A stretch of DNA of 64,000 bases, taken from assembly GCA_947846985.1 (NCBI GenBank), contig CANTUZ010000005.1, positions 16,712,389 to 16,776,388 of the forward strand, given 5' to 3'. Origin of the DNA: Fratercula arctica. Its lineage: Eukaryota; Chordata; Aves; Charadriiformes; Alcidae. Shown one piece after another: positions 13,101 through 28,340 of the stretch. The notes beneath the pieces are model-generated. The model saw only the letters and a program-made list of their open reading frames with translations, did no database searches and was not told the DNA's origin. Numbering within the stretch: position 1 is the stretch's first letter; each line of letters starts with the position of its first letter. A program made the position numbers and the translations under genes.

Positions 13101-16100
13101 CTCGCAGTCAGAGACCTGGGCTCTGGTCTGTCCAGTGTCTCACAGATTCTAATATTGACATTCTTCTACCAAACTGCAACTGCTCTGTCTGCAAACATTC
13201 CAGTCCAGAGGCCGAGAATGAAGCGATGGGCAAGCCCCACTGCCCCAGCAGCCAGTCTTGTCGTGTGGGAAGGAGTTAATGCACACCAAGGGGATTGCGT
13301 ATCCCTGTTGCAACTCCAAAAATTGGTCACCCTCACACAGTGAGCAAAAGATAAAGCATGCTGGTATCTTTTCCCTTCTGACCTCACAGCATTAAATATC
13401 AAAGATCTTCCCCAAACACACAATGAATCTTACATAGACTATAGAAGGTATAAAGTAGAAATGATGTACAACTAGCAAAAAGGATATGGCAAGGATATTG
13501 GAGGTGAAGTGTTCAGGAGACCCAGCCTCCAGAAATCCGTCTCACACACACACACAATCCATGACACTATCTCCCAGCACCTCACATTTTCATCACATCG
13601 TCACATTTTAAAAGGGTACCTTCATTGAGATATTGCTTCTTAGGGCCAGAGCCGCACAGCATCTAGGGATACAACTGAATCTGAATAAAGTTATGAGGAA
13701 AACAACACAAGGTTGCAGATGGCCAGTGAGAAATAGTGTACCTTCCATTTACCACCCAGGACACAGACATGCTGTTCTTCTTATTATAAGGCCCAAGATA
13801 GAGAGACAACAGATTCTGGGAGTTTCAGGATTCCCCCCACAGGAGCTAAAAGCTGGGTGCTTGTTCCCTTTGCTAACATCCACCTCCTTTTACAAGACTC
13901 ATCATAGTTTGCAAAGCAACAAGGCCATGCCCTGCAAATGTTTGCTAAACATTTGTGTGATTTCATCCAAATACAGGAACAGAGGGTCCACAAGTCAGAA
14001 ACCCCACACTTAGCATAGCACTGTGAAAATGATTCATTGGCAGTCTATAGGCAAGAAAACAACCTTTCATTTTCTATTTAAAATTTGAGTGTAAATAAGA
14101 AAACTGAATCAATTGATAGAGATAAGGGTCAGTATTTTATAACGTTCTTGAACACCACAGCATATTAAGACAAGCACCATATTTGGCAATCATTCTGCCT
14201 TATTCTGCTTCCACTTTCACTTCCCTGTTTTGTTCTGCCTCTTGATGAGCTCTTTGCTGAGGAGAACTGCTGTGTGTCTGTACAATGCCTGCGCTATGAA
14301 ATTGTGCTCTCGACAGATGTTCAACTTGGTACCTGCTTGAAGTGTATTCATGATTTTACTACGGCTGCATAATGAAGCTGAGTCAAAAGAGTCTCACATG
14401 TTAGCAATGCAGGCTACACCTCTATCCACTTTTATTTTCCTTTGGAATCACTGCCACAATGTAGACCTTTGGTACTGAGCAATGGCGCAGCATATTATGT
14501 TTCAATCAGGAAACATGGGCACTTAAAATTAAAAAAAGGAATGGAAGAAAATTAAGACCACAAAAAAATTCTTTCTTGAAAAGGATTAGAAATCACATCC
14601 CCCTTCCTGCCAAGCCACATTTTGAACTTACATGTGACTCAGGGCTCACATCTAGCTTTGCTGCGAGTAGGATGAGATCTCCAGACAGCATCAACCGCAA
14701 ACCTGGGGAAAGTGCAGGCCACTTAACGCCTACAGTAGCCAACTAACATACAACTACAGCACATCTAGATGGCAGTGTAAATTCCTGACAGTACAAGCTA
14801 GGAAAACTTGGTCATTAAGGAAATTGTGTCTTTCTTTCGTTTGACTACCTTCTGCTTATAAAATAAAACAAAACAGAACAAAATTAAAAAGCCCAGGGAG
14901 CATAACTTTCAAAGAGATAAGGCAATAGCTATCTCCTGGGGGACAGCTCCATATTCACTCTAGCAATATATTCTGCTGACAGTATAACATAAACAGTATT
15001 TAAAAACTCTGCCTCATAACCTCTCAGGACAGTACCCGCTTTCCACAGTTGTGTCATTTCCCCTCCAGGGTTCTGTGTTCACACACAGAGCTGCCAACAA
15101 CCACCACCACAGAAACAAAAATCTAAAAGAGTACCTTGTGCAGAAACAGGTTACTTCTGCAGTCAGGTTACTTCTCCCATCCGAGAACAGCAGAAGAGTT
15201 CAACTCTGTAACACAAGCCACAGTCACCCCTCAGGACTGCTATCTTAGGGCTAAGCCAGCCCAGCTGCAGCACTCTTAAAAAGCCTCAGGTGTGGTCTAA
15301 GTGCAGGGACTGAAAAGAAGGCAGCTGGTTGCCTACTTTCATTCTATTGCTAAGTTTGTTGAACTGCAAGTTAAACTTCATCTTCCTTCTCCAAAGGACG
15401 GATAATCATTTATTACATCATCAAGTGTAGGCACATGCATTTTCCATATTCACTGAGCATTATCTGAGAACACCAACATGTGGGACAGACTGTGAGGCTG
15501 TTGTGGCATCCAGGCTCTAAAAGGAGACTGCAAAATCAGAATGCGATTATCTCCTGATCTCTGGCCTTCCCACTCTACTCCAGGCACACAACTGTAAAAG
15601 TCATGCTTTATAGCACTGATGTCTTCAGTGAAAGCTTTGAAGAGAGGTATCCTGCTGAAGCATGTCCTTCATGAAAACACAGACCAAACTATTTTGAATG
15701 TCTACGACTTCCCTGATCCTTAACTTTATGCTGCTAAAGTGAGAGCTTCCTTTTGTAGAGTCCCAACTGTGACGCTCCCATCTCCTAAATGGATGAAAGA
15801 GATAAAGGGGTGAGTTCACATCGTGCTTGTGAATTGTTTCTGTAGAGTAGGCAGGGCAAGAAGTTCCTCCACCAAGTCTGTGTGTCTGTGATGTTGAGAT
15901 GAACTCTCAGCTTTCTACAGTGGTTGTGCGGCCCAGTAACTTCTCAACCACAGGATGCTGAGTTTTCAGCAATGTAACTTGGAAATTAGATTCACAGAAA
16001 TGAAAGTTTGGCCACAGTGATTTTTGGGTGGGAGAGAATACATAACCTGCTGTCATTTTGAATACATAGAGGGTTGACCAAATATATGCATGGTCTGAAA

Positions 16101-19100
16101 TGCTAGAAAAGTATCTCTCTCTGTAGGGGAGGTAATACTGTGTTGTTAAATGTACTGTCCCCCAAATGTCCTGAATCAGTAAAAACTTGTCTTTGCAGGA
16201 CTCTAGCTCTTTACCCTGAGCTAACCAGCTTGTTGGCATGTGATGTACTGAGAAGGGATCCTGGGGAAATCAAAACTGACAGCTGCAGAATGAATATTAA
16301 AATAAGGGCAAGGGGGTCTCTGCTCTGGATGGAGAGCAGGGACATGCCTCTGACCTTTTGCTGCTGAACCTGCCTGCCCTCTTGAATTGGCAAGTAGCAG
16401 TGGCAGCAGCAGTCCGCAGCCTTCCTCTTATATCCCTCCAGCTCTTTACCGTAATTTATAGAAAGTCTCCACTTACTGCAACCTGCCAGGCACTCAAGAA
16501 CAAGTCAAATAACGGTAATAGTTTTGCTGTTGCCAGTTTAGAAAGCAGCAGCAAGGATGATTGCACTCCTCTTGACGGTCATCAGGAGGCAGGTGCTGAA
16601 CTGGCTGAGATATCTTTGCAACGTGGCTAGGCAAAAACTGAATAGCAGCCCCTGTCCACAGGAGTGCCTTTCCATCTCTCTCTGACCATGTGGTTTAGCT
16701 GAGCATACCGTTTCCTGCAGTTCCTGAGTAAATGAGTAAGTATTCCGTGTTGCATCAAGGGAATGGGTTTGGCTTGGAGAATCCTGTGCAGTGACTCATG
16801 CTTCCATGAGTAAATTCATTTCCTTAGTGAAGCAAGTCAAAATCATGTGTTCTGCTTAGCCCAGCTACCTAGAGCGATGATTTAGGAAGCTATTGCAAGA
16901 AATACAGTTTTCTTTAGCTTTATATTGAGAAAATCATTGCAAGAAATACATTTTTATCTAGATTTATACTGAATGCATAATCCATTGCTGTTGTACTTGC
17001 AAATATAACCAACCTTTTAAGGGGAAAAGAAAAACTGGTGTAACTTGGAAGTTCTGCATATTGAAACATGTCATCTAGAAAACAGTTTGCAATCAAAAAC
17101 ATACATCTGACAAAAGGGCATTGTGGAAGTTTGGGATCTTCAAAAATTGCCAATTATTTACATGGGTCTCCATATATATTACCATAGTGCACATTTAAAA
17201 ATAGGTTGTAGAAATAGATATGTATAAATACCCAGACATGAGAATTGCATCAGCTAGCCCCTCCCCCTCTCCCCACAATGACAGTGCAAAGAAAAAAGAG
17301 GGTGTGAAGCAGGAAAAGCAATGGATCTTTGTAATACCAGCATCCTTACCATAATAGGCATGCATGGAAAAAGCCAAGGAGACAGATCCGGAGGTGGATG
17401 TACCATGGATACTCGGTTATGTGCAGAGATACCTGTTAGTGCAAGCCAAGGTGAAACTCATCTTTTAGCTTTTAGTTTTCTTAGGAGAACAGTTCAAATG
17501 GTTTGATGTGGCTATACTGTCCAAATTTGAAAAACACAATATACGGATTTTTATGGAGTATGAACCAACTTTCTGTATCTTATCCTGATAAGGATTTTGA
17601 AATTCCAAGAATTCTGGCTCCAGGAGCTTTATTGATGTTGACAATTTAGCACAGTATACCAAACTTTTCGTGCCAAGCTACTCCATTTTGGGGTCCAGGC
17701 CTCTCTGGTTTAGGCAAAGAACCTCCATCATTTTCATTTTGCTTTACAAAGCTGAAGTGTTTCATGATTAACTAATCCCTACAGTACCACCATCAGGTTG
17801 GTAGATAAAGACCCTTCCTATTTTACAAACAAGAAATGAAGCCGTTAAAGCTGGAGGAAGTTGTTTGGGCCTCAGAATAAATCAATGGGAAAGACAGGAC
17901 TGGAACATGATGGAGTTATGTCTAGTGCCAGGTCTTTCCCTCACACACTGACATCATATGAAAGCAAAGCCCTTGATAATGTTAGAACAAAAGCAGGACT
18001 GATCATGCTGGGAATATGATTTTTTAGGGGCAAATTAGACCTCAGATCTCAGGTGGAGCAGAGAGATTCCACTGACTTTTCCAGGGCCAGTCAGCATCAA
18101 CGGTGATGTTGGGTTACTGCTAACCTCCTAGCTGAGCTGTAGCTCATACAGCAAATAAGTCCAGGTCATGGTTTGGTGCCATTATTCACCCCAGCAGCAC
18201 CATCAGATTTGACTTAGTTTGTCAGGAGCCAGGACCTGAGCAAATGGCAAGTGTAGAAATTAAATACCACCACGTAAAACCTCTTGTATATTAGCAAAAT
18301 GGAGAGAAAACTACTAACACTTTGTGTTTCATTGAAAATAGTGAGATGCACACATTGAACTCACCTTGTATAACTGTCTCTGGACTTTATTTTTGTGATA
18401 AAGGTTTAATGGGTACGAATGTGACATCATTTCCTTCTCTTATCGACCAAAGAGACCAAATGCCACCTGAGACCAGTGGAAAGCCTCTGCTTGTAACTCC
18501 TAGAATAAAAATATAAATGTTTCCACATTCAGCAATTTCTATTGTGTTATTTTTCAGGTTTAATCTGTGAAAGCTAATATAGAAAAGAGGGCAAGCAGGC
18601 CAAGGAAGAGCCAAGCTCCTCTGGAGAGAGACACCCTGTCACATTTCAAACATTCCTATCACTCTATCAACATCAACCTCCCGCTACTGCAATGAAAGGC
18701 AGCAGCAGAAAAAGAACAGGAAGAAGAAAACTCCTTATGTATACAAGGGAGGAAAGTCGGTTCCATGCCTACAATTGAAGTCAATTACTTAAAAGAAATC
18801 AAAACAGATCTGGCCTCCATCTTCCAAGTGCGGAAAAAATGCCCTCAATTTGCTCACCCCGCTGTGTTTGTGCTGTTATGAGCCTTCTCTGATTGAAGCT
18901 CTCTGAGGCAGAAAATCAATGTCAATCATGCCAGATGACTGTTTTCCTCCTGAGTATCTACTGTGCTACTGAGATCAGAAGGGACACATAAAAGGAAAAA
19001 TGCAGCAGTCACAGCCACCTTCTCAGTTTTGTAACCCAGGTGAATTAACACTGGCATATTAAAAGCTGACACTAATTTTTAACAAAACAAGGCTTCTGAT

Positions 19101-20880
19101 CTGCTTGTCATTGTTGAGGACATGTTGGGACCAGGGTGGTTTTGAAACATCCTAGTTAGCTTGCTTTGGCCTACTCTACTAAAGGTAGGACCTCTGGTAT
19201 CTGAATAGGCACTGGGCAGCTAAGGACAACTTGATGCCTTATGTTATTTATAACAGAGATCTGGTCTTGGTTCTTTTCTCAGTAACAAGCAACACAAACA
19301 CAAGTGAAGACTTTATTGGAACTTATATCCTGCAAACCATGTCCAATTTTATATTGTCTGAGCCACAGAATAAGAACAACCTTATAATACCAACATTCTT
19401 CTCTTAGGAGCCTTGGTCTCACTGTGACAGTAGTATAATACCACTCGCTCTACATTAGTTACATATTTTTAAAATACCCATTAATCTACCCAGCCAGTAT
19501 TGTCTTAGAAGCCTCTTATCTTACATTTAAACTCTTCAGAAGTAAAAATTTTTATAGGGAGAAAATACTTCTTCTTGATTTTCAATCCTGACAAATGCTC
19601 AAACTTTTCTGTCCTGTCAGATGTCTGGAACCCAAATTCTGGATGAGATGTTTAGCCTCATGCATATAAAGCCACTGTAAATACAGATTCCTGGGATGCA
19701 GAACTAAACTTCCTAATCCATCCTTGAGTCTTTTGATAGAACAAGGTGCTCAGCGAACCCAGCATAATGCAGGATGACAGAACTACATTGTACGGTTTCC
19801 TTTTATTCTTCATTCATGTGGCATTAGGCCTACTCAGCATCTATCCACACTTTCCCTTCCTTATCTACCAGTCCCCTCTGACATGCCATATCTCACAAGC
19901 CTCACTCATTGCTCAAGCAGCTGCAAGGAACAAAGCACATCTAGTTTTGATATTTAACCTCCTTTGGTAGAAATGCCAGTCTTTATAATAAGAACCAAAA
20001 CTTCCTATTTTTCTGGCTTGTTTCATGTAAATCTCCTTATTCTATGTTTCAAGCATCTTTAGATGTTTTCTCACCTGTGTTTTTTGTTTCTTTTGTTTTG
20101 CCAATGGACTGTCAAAGAAATTGGGAGGCTTTGCGCTACCATTCCTGTCAGAAGGGAATTGTTTCTGGGATGGTCCATGAGAAGGCGTTAGCGTGCCTTG
20201 AACAGCAGCAGGAAATTCCTTCAGTTGTAAAGCAGAGTTTGGTAGATGAGTACAAACCTTAGGTCTGATGAGATATATCCATCTTCACACCATCTGCTCT
20301 GGTCTAGCATGACCAAGGGCCATGTTTTAAGCTCACATGCACTGTGAGTGGGATGAGGTCGTGAACAGATCAAGACCTCCATGAAAACCTCCCATTTGTA
20401 AATTGGCTAACTCTACTGACTAAGAGATAAACTATATAAAGTGACTTTAGAAGAGAGAAAAGACATCCCAGACAAAACAGAGATGGAAATGTTGGTATGG
20501 GTAGAGGAAGAGAAAGGGGTAAATTAGTAAGAAAGGCCTTCTGCCATAGCAAGATAAGCACCTCAAAAAGGAAGACAAGTACATCTCAGAAGCTGCCAAA
20601 AATCAGGTAGAGCTAGAATCCCAAAAGGAAATCAAGACAAACATCACAAAGGTACTGCAGCTACAAAAAATTTAAAAAAAAAAAAAAAAGGAAGAAAAAA
20701 GTATCACTGTAAAACAAGAATGGGAAAATAAAGGTAACCCAGCTACTGACACAAGATTAAATGAATGCTTCCCTCATTTTTCATTAAGGATCAACATGTT
20801 AATCCATGGCATAAAGATTGGATATCTAAAAGGGGTAGAAGGGAGACCTGGATACAAGATAATAAATGAACACAGCCAGC
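10151..20880. other. Intergenic stretch upstream of LDHA
   Basis: No exon, RNA gene or further CR1 copy was recognised. It holds a (CA)7-8 microsatellite at about 13,542-13,556, a diverged tandem duplication at 16,892-16,972, and an A-rich tract near 20,668-20,700. Long ORFs are absent apart from chance frames below 130 codons. Confidence 0.5.
16892..16972. repeat. Diverged tandem duplication, period 44
   Basis: Two 37-base copies, 16,892-16,928 and 16,936-16,972, each begin ATTGCAAGAAATACA and end TTTATA(T/C)TGA with several substitutions between. This is consistent with a local duplication in non-coding DNA. Confidence 0.75.
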
Positions 20881-21524
20881 TGGCAAGCAAAACTCACAAG
20901 AGTCTACTGCGTTCCGACTAGAGGAACCAGACAGTCTTGAACACAGAATCCTGATGCACAGTAAACCACAAATCCAGGTGCAAAGATTTTAAGTAAATTT
21001 ACTGACTTGGAGGCATTACCGCAGGCCCAGAGAACAGAATATTTAATAAGTGAGCCATGGCGGACGCGGCCTCCGCCTGTGCTTTTGATGTCTGTGCAGT
21101 TCTTCAAGAAAATTTGCAAAGGAAAGTTTAACTACAAACATGAACAAAGGGGTAAAAGGTGGTATGGGTTCACTAAAAGCCAGTTTTGTGGGACAACCCT
21201 GTAGCGCAGCATGAAATCGAAACTTCAGGCATCCGGGATGTAATTAAAACTTTTTTTTTTTTTTTTTTCCCTCTTTGTTTCCTAGCAAGAAATAAGTGAA
21301 GGACTTGGCTTTGCAAACCAACCACAGGGTGACGGGGAAGCCAGCCGCGTGGCGTGACTGCGAAAACAGACCATCGTGTGTCCTGTCGTGGTATTTCCAG
21401 TCATGGCAGGAAAACATGAGCATTCCCGCTTGAGGCACGGCGGCGAGATCGTCCAAAACCCTCCGCACGGGAGCCTCTCCCCAAAGAAAAGCGTTCCAGC
21501 GGCAAGCTTCCCTCACGGCGCCGA

Positions 21525-21566
21525 CCGTTAGCGGCCGGCCGTTACGGGCCAACCGTTATAACCGTC
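21525..21566. repeat. Three CCGTTA motifs at exact 14-bp spacing
   Basis: CCGTTA starts at 21,525, 21,539 and 21,553, giving an array of 14-base units about 170 bases upstream of the presumed LDHA start site. The reverse complement TAACGG fits the MYB-family core YAAC(G/T)G. Function is inferred only. Confidence 0.6.
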
Positions 21567-21593
21567 CAGCCTCGCCTCAACTTGTCGTCCTTT

Positions 21594-21609
21594 CCCCCCC
21601 CCCCCCCCC
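21594..21609. repeat. C16 homopolymer in the LDHA promoter region
   Basis: An uninterrupted run of 16 C lies immediately upstream of the hypoxia-response pair. On the minus strand it is a G-tract. Such runs are prone to length errors in assemblies. Confidence 0.8.
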
Positions 21610-21634
21610 AAGCCTCTCCTCACCCTCCACCCCG

Positions 21635-21652
21635 ACGTGTCGGCGGGCACGT
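21635..21652 (+). promoter_or_regulatory. Paired hypoxia-response (HIF-1) cores of LDHA
   Basis: ACGTG at 21,635-21,639 and the reverse-oriented CACGT at 21,648-21,652 are separated by 8 bases. The mammalian LDHA promoter is known to carry an ACGTG-N8-CACGT pair bound by HIF-1, so orientation and spacing match as I recall them. This suggests conserved induction of glycolysis genes under low oxygen. Binding in this species is inferred. Confidence 0.65.
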
Positions 21653-21677
21653 CTCCACAGCGCGCGGCCCGCCCGCC

Positions 21678-21685
21678 TCACGTCA
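21678..21685 (+). promoter_or_regulatory. CRE-like element TCACGTCA
   Basis: TCACGTCA is one base from the palindromic cAMP response element TGACGTCA, which is known in mammalian LDHA promoters at a similar position between the hypoxia sites and the TATA box. It also overlaps another CACGT core. Confidence 0.55.
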
Positions 21686-21700
21686 GCCGCCCGGCCCACT

Positions 21701-21734
21701 ACTTAAGGCGGCCGCCGCACTCCTCGCCCCGCCC
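21701..21734 (+). promoter_or_regulatory. LDHA core promoter: TATA-like ACTTAAGG and GC box
   Basis: The AT-rich ACTTAAGG (21,701-21,708) sits in otherwise GC-rich DNA, and a GCCCCGCCC Sp1-type box lies at 21,726-21,734. Transcription would be expected to start about 25-30 bases after the TATA-like site, near 21,735. The start site itself cannot be read from sequence. Confidence 0.4.
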
Positions 21735-21772
21735 TTGCAGCAGCCGCCGCCGCGCTCGGTTGAGGACCCTGG
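21735..21772 (+). other. LDHA: LDHA exon 1, 5' untranslated (start estimated)
   Basis: The donor is CCTGG|GTAGGT, with the exon ending at 21,772. The 5' limit is estimated from the TATA-like site. The exon is non-coding, as in other vertebrate LDHA genes where the ATG is in exon 2. Confidence 0.55.
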
Positions 21773-21847
21773 GTAGGTGCCATCGCCTCGGCGGGTTGCT
21801 GTGGGGAGGAAGAGGGGGGGATGTGGGCGCCGCTGGCCGACAGCCCT

Positions 21848-21941
21848 CCGGGGGTGGGGGGGAATCGCTCGAGCAGGCGGCGCCGAGCGGACGAAGGTCC
21901 GCTCGGCGCCGCCTGCTCGAGCGATTCCCCCCCACCCCCGG
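21848..21941. repeat. Perfect 45-bp inverted repeat with 4-base loop
   Basis: The left arm, 21,848-21,892, is the exact reverse complement of the right arm, 21,897-21,941; the loop is GAAG. The arms contain a G5TG7 tract, GAATCGCTCGAGCAGG and GGCGCC. Pairing stops at both outer ends (T at 21,847 against C at 21,942). It starts 76 bases after the LDHA exon 1 donor, so the nascent transcript would form a 45-bp hairpin. A fold-back assembly or amplification artefact is a serious alternative. Confidence 0.95.
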
Positions 21942-22508
21942 CCGAGGAGCTCCGGGGTAGAAGCCCTGGACTTCATCCCGCTTTGGGTGGGGTGTGGAAC
22001 AGGCACCGCGCCCCTGCTCGCCGGACTTGTGCAACCGGCGTGATTTCTTCATCCCTTTCCCCTGCCTTGAGGCTGCTGGGCGCCGCGTTGCCCCGCCATC
22101 TTCCCCCCCCCCAATTAACTCGCTTTCCCTAATGAATGCGGGGGGACCCTGCCTCTTGGGGGAGGGTGCTGGGAGTGACCCTGCAAAGGGCTGTGGGGAT
22201 GGGCGCAGGGCTGCGTTTGGAATAGAGCATTAATACACCGCCTACTGCTGGCTCTTCCCTAACATGCTGCTTTCAGTTTGCACTCTTAACAACAACAACA
22301 AAAAAAAGAGTATTAAATGTAGCTGAGAAATGCTTAAGTGGGTGCTTCTCACCAGCCTCAGGCATTAAAGCGCTTATAGTGCAAAGGGAGGACTTGGCAC
22401 ATGGAGAGAGTGTGCGCTATACTGGGCCACGCTTCAGGAGGCTTCTGAAAATGAAGACTGACAGATCTTGGTTAACTTCCCCTAAATATGGGTACTGATG
22501 GCTTCCTG

Positions 22509-22534
22509 CCCCCCCCCCTCCCCTCCCCCGCCCC
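22509..22534. repeat. C-rich low-complexity tract
   Basis: C10 followed by interrupted C-runs (C10-T-C4-T-C5-G-C4) in LDHA intron 1. The minus strand has runs that could form a G-quadruplex. Confidence 0.7.
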
Positions 22535-23412
22535 AAACTCACAGTCCTTACCTGCTATGCCAATGCTGACTGGCCTTTCCTGCTCAGAACGAGTTGCCGC
22601 CTGTTCAGCACCAACTTTAGAATCGTGTTGTGTCTATACTTGCATCCATCCATCCGTGAGGCTGCCCTTGCCTCGGGCTTTTCAGGCAAATCAGAAGCTG
22701 TGCTGCTTGGGAAAGCCTGGTATCTGCTTCTGCAGGGACCCTGGCATGAAAGCACAATACTCCATCGTCATCGTGGCATTTCAGTACACCTGTGGCTGTC
22801 GGATTAGAAACCGTATAACTGGGTTGCTGTGCAGCTGGTAGCTAAAAAAATTGAGGGTGGGAGAGACAGTAACACTGGACTAGACATCTTAATTCAAAAC
22901 TAGGCAGTTTCACTTCAAAAGAAATCCATAAAGCTGACTTTGAGGATCACATTGTGCTTAAGAAAGGCTTGCATAATTGTTGTACAACTTCAGCTCCAGA
23001 AAGGCTTCGGGGCACAGAGTACCAGTTTTTCAGGGCGGTAGACTGGAGATTGCCAGACCATGTGGTGCTTAGAAGTACTAAAATGGCTTCCTGTACCTAA
23101 ATGTAATATGGATGATCATTTAGAACGTTCTACTAATGCTGCTGGAGTGCCACCCAGCTATATAATGGCTCTCGGGCTGTATTTGAGGGAAAGCTATATC
23201 AAGCTTAGACAGTGCATTGTCATCAGTAATTCTTTTTTTACATAATTTTGCTGCATACAGGCAGTACTGCCAAATGTTGCAGGCATGAGATTTGTACCCA
23301 TTTTCTTGGCATCCTGGAATAAAATCAGTTGTGCTTGATACTAATATCTGGCATTGGTAAAGGCTACAAAGACTGGAGAAATAATCTGCTGCTTTCCTTT
23401 CAGCCGTGCACC

Positions 23413-27673
<4,261 letters not shown>

Positions 27674-28340
27674 ATCTGCCCAAGCAGTTCACTCTTTGCA
27701 GTTTAATGGGCTTAGTGGTTTGTCTTACGTTGCACTTTCCAAGTAGGTCAAATCTTTCAACGTATGTATGTATCTCAACTAGAACACACAAAAAGCTCAA
27801 ATCTGAACAAATGAGTTTCCTGAAGATAGCATTAGGCAACCACTCTAGGGTTTTCCCTGCTCAGACGCCCATGTTCTGAGCCAGAGCTAGATAACCTAGT
27901 CAGTCGTGTACAGTGACGTGGTGTGGCAGAAATCCAGCATTCAAATCGGCACTGCCTAGAAAACCCTCTGCCTTTTCCTCATCTTGTTTAATGTTGATTC
28001 AGAACAGTAACTAATTATTACACAATGTGAAACCAAAGACTATTGTCCTGCAGTTAAAGGATTGTCAAGCCCCTTGACCAACTTTCTCTGCCAGCTGAAT
28101 AGCTTAAATATGTCACTGTGGGTAGGTCCAAATGTATTTTCCTAACACTGCTTTGGAATTTTTGTGTGTAATTTTTTTAGAGAACCTTTTTTTTTGTGTA
28201 CTATATCAGCCTAGATTTAAGTTCGTCTCCTGAGCACGTCTAAAAAAAATAATTAAGGTTTTGGTATGCAACAAGACAGTGACTGTCCAACTGTAGTACC
28301 AGCTCCAATACCAAATAAACCACAAACTGATATTTCTGTC
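27674..28340 (+). other. LDHA: LDHA 3' UTR (end estimated)
   Basis: About 660 bases from the stop codon to a cleavage region after the AATAAA at 28,314. A GT-rich segment (CTGTCTCCTTGTTTTTC) starts about 20 bases after the hexamer. Exact cleavage position unknown. Confidence 0.7.
28314..28319 (+). terminator. LDHA poly(A) signal AATAAA
   Basis: This is the first canonical hexamer after the LDHA stop, and a U/GU-rich downstream element follows it. Confidence 0.8.

Larger units (their letters stand above)
21420..22140 (+). promoter_or_regulatory. LDHA: CpG island covering LDHA promoter, exon 1 and start of intron 1
   Basis: CpG density and GC content rise sharply from about 21,420 and fall after about 22,140. 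The island contains the core promoter, the untranslated first exon and a large inverted repeat. The limits are estimated by eye. Confidence 0.75.
21773..23403. other. LDHA intron 1
   Basis: 1,631 bases. The first 370 are still CpG-island sequence and hold the perfect 45-bp inverted repeat at 21,848-21,941. A C-rich tract lies at 22,509-22,534. No coding exon was seen inside. Confidence 0.75.

Noticed and set aside
21821..22132. Long GC-rich ORFs on both strands around LDHA exon 1
   Set aside because: They arise from the CpG island and the inverted repeat, which makes both strands encode the same arginine-rich peptide; not genes.
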